A stretch of 64,000 nt of DNA from Polaromonas sp. JS666 (GTDB lineage: Bacteria > Pseudomonadota > Gammaproteobacteria > Burkholderiales > Burkholderiaceae_C), in NCBI RefSeq assembly GCF_000013865.1, contig NC_007948.1, positions 1,550,001 through 1,614,000 on the forward strand, in the 5' to 3' direction. Under the pieces are notes generated by a model. It saw nothing but the letters and a program-made list of their open reading frames with translations. It was not told the origin of the DNA and did no database searches. The position numbers and the translations under genes were made by a program. This document shows positions 55,138-63,806 of this stretch, one piece after another (the first letter of the stretch is position 1; each line of letters begins with the position of its first letter).

Positions 55138-55284
55138 ATGGCACGAAAGACCGTGGGGGACAGGTGCGCCCTTGTGAGGCCAATGACGCCAGCACCGGAG
55201 AAACAGAGCAGCGAGATTGAAAAGCGCGATGCCTATGAGCACAGATGCACACCCTGCACCTGTACCCGGCTATGCGCCCTATGA
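55138..55284 (+). CDS. Possible small ORF 1 of the integrase leader
   Basis: 48 codons starting MARKTVGDRCALVRPMTPAP, charged and protein-like at the N-terminal half, Cys-rich at the end. No ribosome site at good distance. Overlaps the next small frame. Low support. Confidence 0.25.
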   Translation: MARKTVGDRCALVRPMTPAPEKQSSEIEKRDAYEHRCTPCTCTRLCAL

Positions 55285-55303
55285 ATTGAAAACAGGAACG
55301 TGA
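55235..55303 (+). CDS. Possible small ORF 2 of the integrase leader
   Basis: 22 codons (MSTDAHPAPVPGYAPYELK...). Its TGA is followed after one base by the ATG of the next frame, inside the left arm of an inverted repeat. Could be a leader peptide; not recognised. Confidence 0.3.
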   Translation: MSTDAHPAPVPGYAPYELKTGT

Positions 55304-55373
55304 CATGCCTATGCCAGCGACCAAGACCGACGACACGACGCTATTCAAATACGTGGGCACAGGCATGTCACGG
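55299..55373. promoter_or_regulatory. 12-bp inverted repeat upstream of the integrase
   Basis: CGTGACATGCCT (from about 55299) and AGGCATGTCACG (ending about 55372) are perfectly complementary, separated by about 50 bases. It overlaps small ORF 3, including its start codon, so it could fold to hide that start or serve as a binding or recombination site. Confidence 0.6.
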
Positions 55374-55403
55374 CCAGCACTGGACCAACAGACACCTACT
55401 TGA
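55305..55403 (+). CDS. Possible small ORF 3 of the integrase leader
   Basis: 32 codons (MPMPATKTDDTTLFKYVG...), GGAACGTGAC before the ATG. Its stop overlaps a further 10-codon frame at 55403-55435, which ends 25 bases before the integrase. The chain of touching frames suggests translational coupling. Confidence 0.35.
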   Translation: MPMPATKTDDTTLFKYVGTGMSRPALDQQTPT

Positions 55404-55460
55404 TGGGCTCCGTGACTTCCATTTCAAACCAGTAAGTACATCCAAACCGAAAGCGTAGAT

Positions 55461-56924
55461 ATGACCAAACAAGACCAAACCGCTCTCCACGGCAGCAAAG
55501 AACTCAGCGCACGGGAAGTCAACCGCCTGATCTCGTCAGAACTCAGAAGCGCCAAGCGCATCGCCCAAGCCAAACGAGCAGGCTCCGGCACGGGCGTGAG
55601 TGTCCTGCAGCGCGTCCAGCAACGCTACAAAAGGAACCCCAAGGCGCAAATGGCCATGTTCTTCGGCGAATTCACCCTGCGCGCCGGAACCGGCAGAGCA
55701 CGCCCCGTATCAGAACGCACCCGCACCGTCTACGCTGACGAGCTCATCCGCATGCTCGATGAACTCAGTGAACTTCGCGCAGGCGTGCAGGAAATAGGCG
55801 AAATCGGCAAAAGCCATGCCGTCAAACTCATCAAACACTGGGGCGCGCGCGGCCAGGCCGCCTCCACCATCCAGAACAAGATCAGCATCCTGCGCCGCTT
55901 CCTCACGTTCATCGGAAAAGACAGCGCCATCCCCAAGGGAGAGGACTTGAAGACCTGGCTCAACCGCCAGGGTGTCACCGCACCTATTACCCGCCAGAAC
56001 ATCCCCACCGAGAGCAAGGCATGGGATGAGAACCAGGTTGACCTGCACAAGGTGCTGGCCGAGCTGAGCAAGGAAAGCGCCATCACCGCCATCCAACTGG
56101 AGGTACAGGCGGCATTCGGCCTGCGCATGAAGGAATCCATCCAGCTCAATCCCCAGGCGGCAGACTGCGGCACCTTCCTGCGCGTCCTACACGGCACCAA
56201 AGGCGGCTTGCCACGCGACGTGGACTTTGACGAGGACCCTGCCATGCGCGAGTGGCAGAGAGATGTACTTGAACGGGCAAAACTCCACGCCCAGCAAAAT
56301 CGCAAGGGAACCCTGTCCATCCAGGGCAAACGCCTGGATCAGAGCAAGGCCCACTTCTATTACCAGTGCCGCAAAATCGGCATCACCCGCGACCAGCTCG
56401 GCGTCACCGCCCATGGCCTGCGCCACCAGTACGCCGCCCGCCGCTATGCCCGACTGGCAGGCATGGCCGCGCCAGTGACCAGGAACGCCCCTCTGCACGT
56501 CACCGACGAGGTGCGCAGCGCCGATCTGGCCGCCCGGGAACAGGTCAGCCGTGAACTCGGCCACTTCCGCCCCGACATCACTCAGGCCTACACCGGCTCC
56601 CTGCCCATGATGGAAAAGGGCCGCAAACAGCGCATCCGTGACTGGGTCGAACGCACAGAGGAGAACCCTGAGTTCCAGGCTGTCATGAAAGACGCCGGCG
56701 TTGTCTCCGTCTGGATGGGGGGACGCTTTGCCATGGGTCTGCCAGTCGAAGCCAGCGAGAAATTCCGGCTCATCGTCCAGACAGCCAGCCGCCAGCCCCT
56801 GGATGGGGATGCCCGCTCCATGCTCAAACAGCGCCTCATGGGCATGTACGACCGTGCCATCGACCTCAGCGAGCACTTTGAAGCCGGCCAGCCCGATGAC
56901 GCATTGGAACTCATGGTCCGCTGA
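55461..56924 (+). CDS. Tyrosine recombinase, integrase-domain protein
   Basis: 487 residues. A basic N-terminal region (residues 10-70) and a core-binding helical domain (RTVYADELIRMLDELSEL, IQNKISILRRFLTF) precede a catalytic domain with AAFGLRMKESIQL (first Arg), the beta-hairpin Lys in GTKGGLPRD, HGLRHQYAARRY (HxLR) and ELGHFRPDITQAYTGS (His and Tyr). All catalytic residues are present. This family is typical of Burkholderiales mobile elements without a tRNA-type arm domain and differs from the P4-type integrase at 31.5 kb. It may belong to a second element nested in or joined to the first. Confidence 0.9.
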   Translation: MTKQDQTALHGSKELSAREVNRLISSELRSAKRIAQAKRAGSGTGVSVLQRVQQRYKRNPKAQMAMFFGEFTLRAGTGRARPVSERTRTVYADELIRMLDELSELRAGVQEIGEIGKSHAVKLIKHWGARGQAASTIQNKISILRRFLTFIGKDSAIPKGEDLKTWLNRQGVTAPITRQNIPTESKAWDENQVDLHKVLAELSKESAITAIQLEVQAAFGLRMKESIQLNPQAADCGTFLRVLHGTKGGLPRDVDFDEDPAMREWQRDVLERAKLHAQQNRKGTLSIQGKRLDQSKAHFYYQCRKIGITRDQLGVTAHGLRHQYAARRYARLAGMAAPVTRNAPLHVTDEVRSADLAAREQVSRELGHFRPDITQAYTGSLPMMEKGRKQRIRDWVERTEENPEFQAVMKDAGVVSVWMGGRFAMGLPVEASEKFRLIVQTASRQPLDGDARSMLKQRLMGMYDRAIDLSEHFEAGQPDDALELMVR

Positions 56925-56996
56925 GTCAGAACGGCACCACAGCCCCACACCCCGGATAACTCAGAGCCTCAGCCCACCCTCAGAAAGGAAAACACT

Positions 56997-57560
56997 ATGT
57001 CAGCAAGCAGTACGCCCGACCTCCCTCAAGGCCAAAAGCCGCCACAACGACATGCGGGTTTTCGGCATCAGCCAGGCCGATGGGCAGGCCATGGCGGACG
57101 CTGGAAATCCGTTTCCCTATCCGTTGGGGCCAGAGTGCGCCAGGACATGCGACGCCCCCGCCGCAGTGGTACGGCCTACTACGCATTCATCATGGCTGGA
57201 CGCCGCGAAGTCAACGGCCTGCCCTGGGTCGGCGAAGACCGCCTGATCCCGCTCAAGGCTATCGCGTGGCTGGAACTGACGGCGCGGAAAGAGCAGGGCG
57301 CCAAGGTGGACGCCAAGGACGTGCGCAAGCACCTCAACGATGTTCTGCGCCTTTCACAACTGCTGGCGCCCGCCACACGCATCCCGGTCGACAAAAAGAT
57401 CGGTGCCGACATGACGCGGTTTCTTGTTGCAGTCGCTGCCGACACGTCCATCGACCCGAAAGCGCTGCAGCTTGGCAACGTCGCCGTCGTCGAGTTGGTG
57501 GCCCGCATCGCCCAGGCATATGAAATTGAACTGCCTGCAAGGCGGCGGGATGAGGGATGA
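56997..57560 (+). CDS. AbiEii-like nucleotidyltransferase fragment, chimeric N-terminus
   Basis: 187 residues from an ATG with AAAGGA upstream. Only the C-terminal part from about residue 60 looks conserved: AYYAFIMAGRREVNGLPW, IPLKAIAWLELTARKEQG and VDAKDVRKHLNDVLRLSQLL match the C-terminal region of AbiEii-like nucleotidyltransferase proteins. The first 55 residues are Pro/His/Arg-rich, and another frame there (LKAKSRHNDMRVFGISQAD) looks more natural, so a frameshift or deletion fusion is likely. Probably inactive. Confidence 0.5.
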   Translation: MSASSTPDLPQGQKPPQRHAGFRHQPGRWAGHGGRWKSVSLSVGARVRQDMRRPRRSGTAYYAFIMAGRREVNGLPWVGEDRLIPLKAIAWLELTARKEQGAKVDAKDVRKHLNDVLRLSQLLAPATRIPVDKKIGADMTRFLVAVAADTSIDPKALQLGNVAVVELVARIAQAYEIELPARRRDEG

Positions 57561-57752
57561 GGAAGTCACCGGAGCGGGTCCATGGGCAGCCATGCCAATC
57601 CCTGACGGGAAGGCTCTCCTACTTGGGAGGCTTACGAAAACCTTCGCCTGGCAACGCAATCGGCGTATCAAACACCTGTATCGCGGCTAAGGAGATAGGA
57701 CAAGGCAAGGCAATGAATTGCCAATGCATCACATAAGCGATACACTGCGGGC

Positions 57753-58025
57753 ATGAAAACCGCAACTATCCCCCCAGTGCGAATTGATCCTTCGTTTCGT
57801 AAAGAAATTGAGCAATCCCTTGCAGGAGGCGAAAGCTTGGCATCATTGGTGGAAACTGCGGTTCGCAATGAGGTGACACGGCGTCGAGTTCATTCAGAAT
57901 TCATGCGTCGTGGCATGGCTGCGATTCACAGCACCGTCTCCTCTGGTGATGGCGTGCCTGCAGAGGCCGTTATTGCCAAACTGGAGATGAAGTTGGCTGC
58001 AGCCAGGAAATCCAAGCGAGCATGA
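57753..58025 (+). CDS. Antitoxin of a ParDE-type toxin-antitoxin pair
   Basis: 90 residues. IDPSFRKEIEQSLAGGESLA and LVETAVRNEVTRRRVHSEFM form an N-terminal ribbon-helix-helix-like unit, with a helical C-terminus that would wrap the toxin (YlcI/YnfO-like). Its stop overlaps the toxin start (ATGA at 58022-58025). Confidence 0.8.
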   Translation: MKTATIPPVRIDPSFRKEIEQSLAGGESLASLVETAVRNEVTRRRVHSEFMRRGMAAIHSTVSSGDGVPAEAVIAKLEMKLAAARKSKRA

Positions 58026-58339
58026 CATATCAGGTTATCTTCAGCCGTGAGGCCGTTGAAGACCTGGAGAGATTGTTCGATCACGTATTAGCGCGTGAGT
58101 TGAACAGCCCAACTGGGGATCTGGATATTCCAGCTCGCGCAATAGAGACGATTCAGCAGGCATGCCTGCTATTGGCCCACAGTCCGTTCAGTTGCCGAAA
58201 GGTTGGGGAAAGCGTATTCGTGCGTGAACTCATAATTTCGTTCGGCGGCTCCGGCTATGTTGCCTTATTCGAAATCCTTGACTCTCAACGAGTCATCATC
58301 GGTGCTATCAGGCATCAACATGAAAGCGATTACCACTGA
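58022..58339 (+). CDS. ParE/RelE-family toxin
   Basis: 105 residues. MTYQVIFSREAVEDLERLFD, ARAIETIQQACLLLAHSPFS and VALFEILDSQRVIIGAIRHQHE match the ParE/RelE fold including the C-terminal R-H-Q strand. Gyrase or mRNA is the likely target class. Co-translated with the antitoxin. Confidence 0.88.
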   Translation: MTYQVIFSREAVEDLERLFDHVLARELNSPTGDLDIPARAIETIQQACLLLAHSPFSCRKVGESVFVRELIISFGGSGYVALFEILDSQRVIIGAIRHQHESDYH

Positions 58340-58372
58340 GCAAACTCAGCGCAGCAATCTTTATCAAACCTC

Positions 58373-58409
58373 AAGGCCTAGTTCATCTTTTGGATGGCGG
58401 GGCCTTTTT
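58373..58409 (+). terminator. Possible rho-independent terminator after the TA pair
   Basis: AAGGCC and GGCCTT, separated by a long loop, are followed by TTTTTC. The loop of about 22 bases weakens the case. Confidence 0.35.
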
Positions 58410-58676
58410 CGTTGGCGCTGAACATGGCATCCAAATTCGAAAAGTAGTGGCCGGGCGGGTTTTCCTTTGGTAGCCAACATCTCGTTCAAGCCTTTTCAGT
58501 CAAAGCGCTCAGCATAGACGAGCAAGCTGTTTGACCGCCAATGCGACAGAACCGTCTGCCCTGGCCAGTGATGCCAACCTGCATCACTCAAACAACCATT
58601 GGATGCAGCAATATATTTATTTTTTGCTCTTTTAAGTCATAATGAGACTATATTTTAGACAACTAAGGTGAATGCA
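58410..58676. other. AT-rich spacer before the RloAB genes
   Basis: About 270 bases, AT-rich toward the end (TATATTTAT-like stretch near 58611-58625) and likely to hold the promoter of the RloA-like gene. No ORF or repeat recognised. Confidence 0.4.
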
Positions 58677-59945
58677 ATGCTGGTCGAGTTCCGCGTCAAG
58701 AACTTCCGCAGCCTGCGCGACGAGCAGGTGCTTAGTCTTGTTGCGTCCAAGGACAAGACCCTGCAGGACACCCACACCCAAGCGACCGGCATCAGTGCCG
58801 CACCCACCCTGGTGCGCAGTGCTGTGGTCTACGGTGCCAACGCGAGCGGCAAGTCCAATCTCATCAAAGCCCTGCAATACATGCGCGGCGTAGTGACCGA
58901 GTCCGCGACGGCGATCCAGCCCGGTCAGGCCTTTGCAGTTCAGCCCTTCCGACTCGATGTCGATTCCGCCAGTCAGCCCAGCGAGTTCGAGGTCACGTTC
59001 CTGCTCGATGGTGTGCGCTACCAATATGGATTTGCCATGACTGCGCAGCGCATCGTCAGCGAGCATTTGTTGGTTTACAAGGCGTTCAAGCCGCAGCGCT
59101 GGTTTACGCGCCATTTTGACACTGACACCGACAAGGATGTCTACGATTTCGGTCCCGGTCTGAAAGGCCCCAAGAACCTGTGGGAAGGCGCTACCCGACC
59201 GAACGCCCTCTTCTTGTCGATGGCCGTACAACTCAATAGCGAAGCCTTGCGCCCGGTGTTCGACTGGTTCGTGAATCGGCTGGTCATCTTCAACGAGCAA
59301 GCCCAACTCAGTCCGCAGGTGTCTATCCAGATGCTCAAGCAGGTTGACGGCCGCAAGGAGATCTGCAACTTCCTCTCTGCCGCCGACATAAGCATCGCCG
59401 ACATTGATGTGGAAACACGCAAAGTCCCTGGGCAGGCCGTTCATTTTGACTTGGTGGCCGGTAAAACCGAAGTGCGGTCGGAAGAAATGGAAGAACACAA
59501 GCTGCGCTTCCACCACGTCACCGAACAAGGCAAAGCCGTCTTTGATCTGATGGACGAGTCCAACGGCACGCGGAATCTGCTGTTTCTTGCAGGGCCAGTG
59601 CTAGACATCCTCAGCAAAGGGCTGACGCTGGTCATCGACGAACTCGATACCAGTTTGCACACTTTGCTGGTGCGGGAACTGGTGCGACTGTTCCACCGCC
59701 CGGAGATCAACACCGGCGGTGCGCAACTGATATTCACGACTCACGACACGTCACTGCTGGACGCACCAGATCTGTTCCGACGCGATCAAGTGTGGTTCGT
59801 AGAAAAAGACCGTGATCAGACCTCGGCATTGGTCAGCTTATCCGAATTCAGCCCGCGAAAGAACGAGGCACTGGAACGCGGCTACCTGATGGGACGGTAC
59901 GGCGGCGTGCCTTTCCTCAACCACACCCTGGGGCTGAAACACTGA
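58677..59945 (+). CDS. RloA-like AAA ATPase (OLD/PARIS-like defence ATPase)
   Basis: 422 residues. MLVEFRVKNFRSLRDEQVLS is the SMC/ABC-type N-terminus, Walker A is GANASGKS (residues 53-60), signature-like LLFLAGPVLDILSKG follows, and Walker B is LTLVIDELDTSLH near residue 320 with an H-loop TTHDTSLL. AAA_15/AAA_21 ATPases of this type pair with TOPRIM-type partners in RloAB, PARIS and Gabija-like defence. ATG 58677 preferred over GTG 58668. The stop overlaps the next gene (TGATG). Confidence 0.88.
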   Translation: MLVEFRVKNFRSLRDEQVLSLVASKDKTLQDTHTQATGISAAPTLVRSAVVYGANASGKSNLIKALQYMRGVVTESATAIQPGQAFAVQPFRLDVDSASQPSEFEVTFLLDGVRYQYGFAMTAQRIVSEHLLVYKAFKPQRWFTRHFDTDTDKDVYDFGPGLKGPKNLWEGATRPNALFLSMAVQLNSEALRPVFDWFVNRLVIFNEQAQLSPQVSIQMLKQVDGRKEICNFLSAADISIADIDVETRKVPGQAVHFDLVAGKTEVRSEEMEEHKLRFHHVTEQGKAVFDLMDESNGTRNLLFLAGPVLDILSKGLTLVIDELDTSLHTLLVRELVRLFHRPEINTGGAQLIFTTHDTSLLDAPDLFRRDQVWFVEKDRDQTSALVSLSEFSPRKNEALERGYLMGRYGGVPFLNHTLGLKH

Positions 59946-60619
59946 TGGCTCGCGACAGCTCCCCCAAAGAGCGCCAACAGAAGCAGCTTGAGCGTAAGCA
60001 GGGACGGCGCGCGAGTTACGACCGTATCCTGATCGTTTCTGAAGGCAGCAAGACCGAGCCAAACTACTTTCGTGAGATCCGTGCAGCCTATCGCTTGCAC
60101 ACTGCCAACGTGGAAGTCCGGTCCAGCGAATTGGGCACTGCGCCTATTCAGGTGGTGCAGTACGCCCAAGCGTTGTTTGAAGATGGCGACCGCCACAAGA
60201 ACATTCAGCGTCGCACATTCGAAAAGGTCTATGCCGTTTTTGATCGTGATGACCATGACAGCTATCACGATGCTCTGGCGCTGGCTGCTTCGCTTGATGG
60301 CAAGCTCAGGAACGATGCCAAGCAGCCGGTTGCTTTTCAGGCAATTGCTTCCGTGCCTAGTTTTGAGCTCTGGCTGTTGCTGCATTTTGAGGGCATTCAT
60401 GCTCCTCTGCATCGTGATGAAGTGATGCGCCGCCTCAAGCTGCACATTCCGGGCTATGACAAAGGTGCGGGCAACACATTCGAGATCACCGGTGAGCATT
60501 TGTCCGTCGCCACCCAGCGTGCAGAAAGGTTGGCGGTGCGCTTCACAGCGCACACCGATCCCGAACCATTCACCGCCATTGTCGAATTGGTGAAGTTGCT
60601 GACAACACTTCGTGGCTGA
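59945..60619 (+). CDS. RloB-family protein
   Basis: 224 residues. A basic N-terminus precedes LIVSEGSKTEPNYFREI (E33) and KVYAVFDRDDHDSY (D100, D102), a TOPRIM-like acidic pair, then SFELWLLLHF and a helical tail. RloB is linked to restriction loci and anti-phage defence; with the ATPase it probably senses phage DNA or proteins. Start overlaps RloA-like stop by one base. Confidence 0.88.
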   Translation: MARDSSPKERQQKQLERKQGRRASYDRILIVSEGSKTEPNYFREIRAAYRLHTANVEVRSSELGTAPIQVVQYAQALFEDGDRHKNIQRRTFEKVYAVFDRDDHDSYHDALALAASLDGKLRNDAKQPVAFQAIASVPSFELWLLLHFEGIHAPLHRDEVMRRLKLHIPGYDKGAGNTFEITGEHLSVATQRAERLAVRFTAHTDPEPFTAIVELVKLLTTLRG

Positions 60620-60764
60620 CATCGCAGCCGTGAGCGCCGCCGTTGCAGCGCGCATTGCTACGCGGTCTGTTGCATCTGCTGTGGTCGGAAGCGAACCTCA
60701 CGCGCTGGCACCCGAACTGGGAAGGTAATCCACCCGTTTTCCACTGAGCTCAGAAGTAGAGGGT

Positions 60765-60905
60765 TTATGCAGCCATGTCCAGATGCTCCTTTGGGGTGAA
60801 ACCGCCCAGGGCCATGTCCGGGCGGTCGTGATTGTAGGACCACATCCATTGCGTGGCGTGCTCCTGAACCTCTTCAATGCTGGCCCAGTAATACTGGGAT
60901 ACCGG
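60765..60905 (-). pseudogene. C-terminal end of an IS3-family transposase
   Basis: The minus strand encodes YYWASIEEVQEHATQWMWSY, NHDRPDMALGGFTPKEHL and DMAA before a stop, the typical end of IS3 orfB. The rest of the transposase is missing. Confidence 0.8.
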
Positions 60906-61147
60906 ACATGACTGGGGACGCGCGCGCTACGAACTTATCCAGGCCGCCAGTCGGCTACCGGAACGAATTCCGTCAGACCCTTCCATTGACAAACCCGCAA
61001 TCCGTGTGAAGCTGGTTTCAACCCATTACCCATTTCATCGATTCCGGCAAGAACCCCATATGACCCGACCGCCTCCCTCTTCAAAGCAGCCATGGTGTCC
61101 GCGGTGATGCTGGCCTGCAGCCACAGCTTTGCGTTTGTCTTCACCTC
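60906..61147. other. Spacer between IS3 remnant and nuclease remnant
   Basis: About 240 bases. One plus-strand frame includes FKAAMVSAVMLACSHSFA, which looks like the signal peptide that once belonged to the following nuclease gene but ends at a stop before it. No other feature. Confidence 0.45.
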
Positions 61148-61453
61148 ATGGTGATGAAGACCGCCGGGCACGCCATCTACAGCGAAGGCGAGAAATTCAG
61201 TGAAAAACTTTCCAGCAAGCCATCCACGGTTGCAGCCGCTAGCAGCATCGAAGTGGCGTTTTCCCCCAATGAAGGCTCCGAAGCCCTGGTGGTGAAAGTC
61301 ATCAACAGCGCACAGCGCGAGATTCGCGTTCTGAGCTACAGCTTCAGCCCCACGGCCAAAGTGAAGGGCCGCATCCAGTACGACGCTGATCTGGACATGC
61401 ACCCTGGCGCCGGTATTTCCGGTCAAATCATCGGCCCCGAGACCAACCTGTAA
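61148..61453 (+). pseudogene. Rearranged phospholipase D-family nuclease fragment
   Basis: 101-residue frame. SSIEVAFSPNEGSEALVVKV and INSAQREIRVLSYSF match the N-terminus of PLD-type endonucleases of conjugative elements, without the HKD motifs. After that the sequence changes to PTAKVKGRIQYDADLDMHPG, of unknown origin. The detached signal peptide lies just upstream in another frame. Probably a deletion fusion. Confidence 0.55.
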
Positions 61454-61466
61454 TCCCAGGGACTGC

Positions 61467-62105
61467 ATGCAAAAAAACGAAGAGCAGTTCTGGGCAAACT
61501 TGCTGGTGGGCAGCAATCCGGGATGGTCGGTGAGGATGCCCGAAAGTTGGGGTGAGGGCGGTGCAGCCCTTGCACATCTATCGGCCAAAATCTACGCCTT
61601 CGACATCAGCACCGGCTGGAGTGGAACCTGTGCGCTCACCCCTGACGACTTGATTCGGGCGGCGGACATTCTGGAAGGGTCCCATATCAGGCGGAATGCG
61701 GCTGTCAGCTACGCTCATCGCGAACTGCTGCGTGCAGCTGATGGTAAGGCCACCGCCAGCGCGGATGCAACTCGTCGCGCCATGGTGCTGAACATGTATT
61801 ACATTGCCCAGTCCCAAACACTGAAGGTGGTTCGTACGCGTTATGGCTCCGTGCGCGGGCACTGGCTGTGCTTGCTCTACCGCTTCAAGCAGGGACAGAG
61901 CATTATTCGACCTGCCTTTCGACGCAATGTTATCGGCCGCGAGTCCATGTCACGGGAAATGCTTGCCCGGTGGGCCAGCGAAGTGATGCACGAAGACCAG
62001 AACGCCCAGGACTCTGGGCTGCTGCGCCAGCTGCGCGCAGGCAATCCACTGCTGCTTAGAAATCACTCTTTGGTAGCCTTGCCAGAAAACTGGCGTTCGA
62101 AGTGA
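61467..62105 (+). CDS. Hypothetical mobile-element protein
   Basis: 212 residues. TPDDLIRAADILEGSHIRRN and RRAMVLNMYYIAQSQTLKVV indicate a mostly helical protein with basic C-terminal half. No family recognised. Starts 13 bases after the PLD fragment. Confidence 0.6.
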   Translation: MQKNEEQFWANLLVGSNPGWSVRMPESWGEGGAALAHLSAKIYAFDISTGWSGTCALTPDDLIRAADILEGSHIRRNAAVSYAHRELLRAADGKATASADATRRAMVLNMYYIAQSQTLKVVRTRYGSVRGHWLCLLYRFKQGQSIIRPAFRRNVIGRESMSREMLARWASEVMHEDQNAQDSGLLRQLRAGNPLLLRNHSLVALPENWRSK

Positions 62106-62195
62106 GTGCTTGGCCAATCAAGCACCGACCGACCAGCGGCGGCTCATCTTTGGACCCTGTGCCGCTTTGACCTATGGCACCGGTTTCGTGCGCAT

Positions 62196-63806
62196 CTACT
62201 TCGGCCTGTACCGGCTGGTCACACTGTTATCCAGCGGCTCATCGCCCTTGAACGCCTGATTCACCGCATCGGCGATAGCCTCCCAGATGCCAGGTTGCGT
62301 CAGCACCGGCATTTCCTTGGCCAGCGCGTTGCTCAACCGGCCCTCGTTCTGCTCCATGGAACGCAGGAGCCGGTCAGCCTGGTGATCTGGCATCTCGACG
62401 ACCTCCTTGATCGCTTCCCGCGCACGATGGTGGCCACTCAGGTATTTAGATTCCTCACGCATCTGCTCAGAGATGGTGCGCGCGATCACCCTGGACATAT
62501 AGACGATGTGCGGGCTCATATCGGGATAGCGCCAGATCGGCCGAGCCATATCCGGGGCATTGAAAACGAAATTCGAGACAACTCCATCGGGGTATGGTGT
62601 GTGGACCTTGGCAAATTCCACTTGGTCACGGATGGACTGCATCAAGGGCTGGGACACCTGGTCGAGTACCTGGTCATAGGAGCGTCGTTCGCCGGCGTCG
62701 GCGGTGATGACGGCTGACACAGGCAAGATCACAGGCTCCGGAATGACGCCATCCCGGCGCAGGATGTCATTGATCAGAAATCGATGCACACGCCCATTGC
62801 CATCGGCCATCGGGTGGATGTAGACGAAGGCAAAGGCCGCCACAGCGCTGCGCAGGACAGAGGACTGCCCTTGGGTGCGGTCTAGGAAGACGCGCAGGCC
62901 TTCCAGCATGTCTCGCAGGTCTGAATCCGGCGGAGCGACATAGTGCACCACTTCTTGGTACCGGACTGTCTCTCCGACGAAGACAGGTGATTGCCGAATG
63001 CCGAGGCGAGTAAGTGTGGTCACCGGTCCAAGGATTTCACGCTGCAGCTCAGCCAGGGCGCCATCTGTCAGGGGCAATTCCCCCTGGCCAGTGCGGCGGG
63101 CCATGACATCCGCGAAGCGCTGGATCCTGGTTCCGCGGTCAGCCTCACCCTCGATGGTGAAGCTGGCCCTGCTCTCGCGCAGGGTCATCCATGCGGCCGC
63201 ACGCAGCAGCAGTTCCTCGCCAAACTCATTCGTGAGCTCCTTGAACAGCGCCCGGACATCGAGCGCCGCGGCCGCGTTCAATGCATCCGTTTTCGCGACA
63301 GTTGGGCAAAAAAACCTAGAGCCCGGCAGGTTGTCGTTGATCCGCCACCGACTAACCTTGACGATCTTCTCTGGGGAGGCGGCCAACATCACGTCGCCGT
63401 CGATCGCGTCAACGTAGTTGCCTCCCAGTCGCTCGGGGACCTGCAGTTGCTCCCCTGTGAGCCACTCATAGAGAAAAGCGGCGCGTCGAGCGTACTGCCC
63501 GGTAGGCTCTGCGATGATCCAACCCTGTACTGGCGCCGGCCCAGTCTTCGGGAAAACGCGGGCGAGGAACTCCAGGTGCATCACCTCATGACGCAGGTGA
63601 AACTGCAGGTGCGACGCAGGGTCCGCCCCGGGACGCATAACCTCCGGATATGTTTCAACTCGGAATCCATCTGCGACCTGGCTCGCACGTCGGCTGCCAA
63701 CCTGACTCAGGACAGGGAATCGGCCCATGGGCAGGGTATCGAACTCCCTGGCCAGCCAAGCGGCCCCTATCGGATCGGAGGGGAGTGTGTTGTCGAAGGA
63801 TGTCAT
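62196..63806 (-). CDS. Fic-domain protein with built-in inhibitory helix
   Basis: 536 residues. The Fic motif H331-P-x-x-D-G-N-G-R-x-H-R (YIHPMADGNGRVHRF) is complete, so it should transfer AMP (or another nucleotide part) to a protein hydroxyl. An inhibitory motif S215-F-T-I-E219-G220 lies N-terminal to it, the class II self-inhibited arrangement. An additional N-terminal 180-residue region and C-terminal helices are unassigned. The target is unknown. No separate antitoxin is next to it. Confidence 0.88.
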   Translation of the reverse strand: MTSFDNTLPSDPIGAAWLAREFDTLPMGRFPVLSQVGSRRASQVADGFRVETYPEVMRPGADPASHLQFHLRHEVMHLEFLARVFPKTGPAPVQGWIIAEPTGQYARRAAFLYEWLTGEQLQVPERLGGNYVDAIDGDVMLAASPEKIVKVSRWRINDNLPGSRFFCPTVAKTDALNAAAALDVRALFKELTNEFGEELLLRAAAWMTLRESRASFTIEGEADRGTRIQRFADVMARRTGQGELPLTDGALAELQREILGPVTTLTRLGIRQSPVFVGETVRYQEVVHYVAPPDSDLRDMLEGLRVFLDRTQGQSSVLRSAVAAFAFVYIHPMADGNGRVHRFLINDILRRDGVIPEPVILPVSAVITADAGERRSYDQVLDQVSQPLMQSIRDQVEFAKVHTPYPDGVVSNFVFNAPDMARPIWRYPDMSPHIVYMSRVIARTISEQMREESKYLSGHHRAREAIKEVVEMPDHQADRLLRSMEQNEGRLSNALAKEMPVLTQPGIWEAIADAVNQAFKGDEPLDNSVTSRYRPK

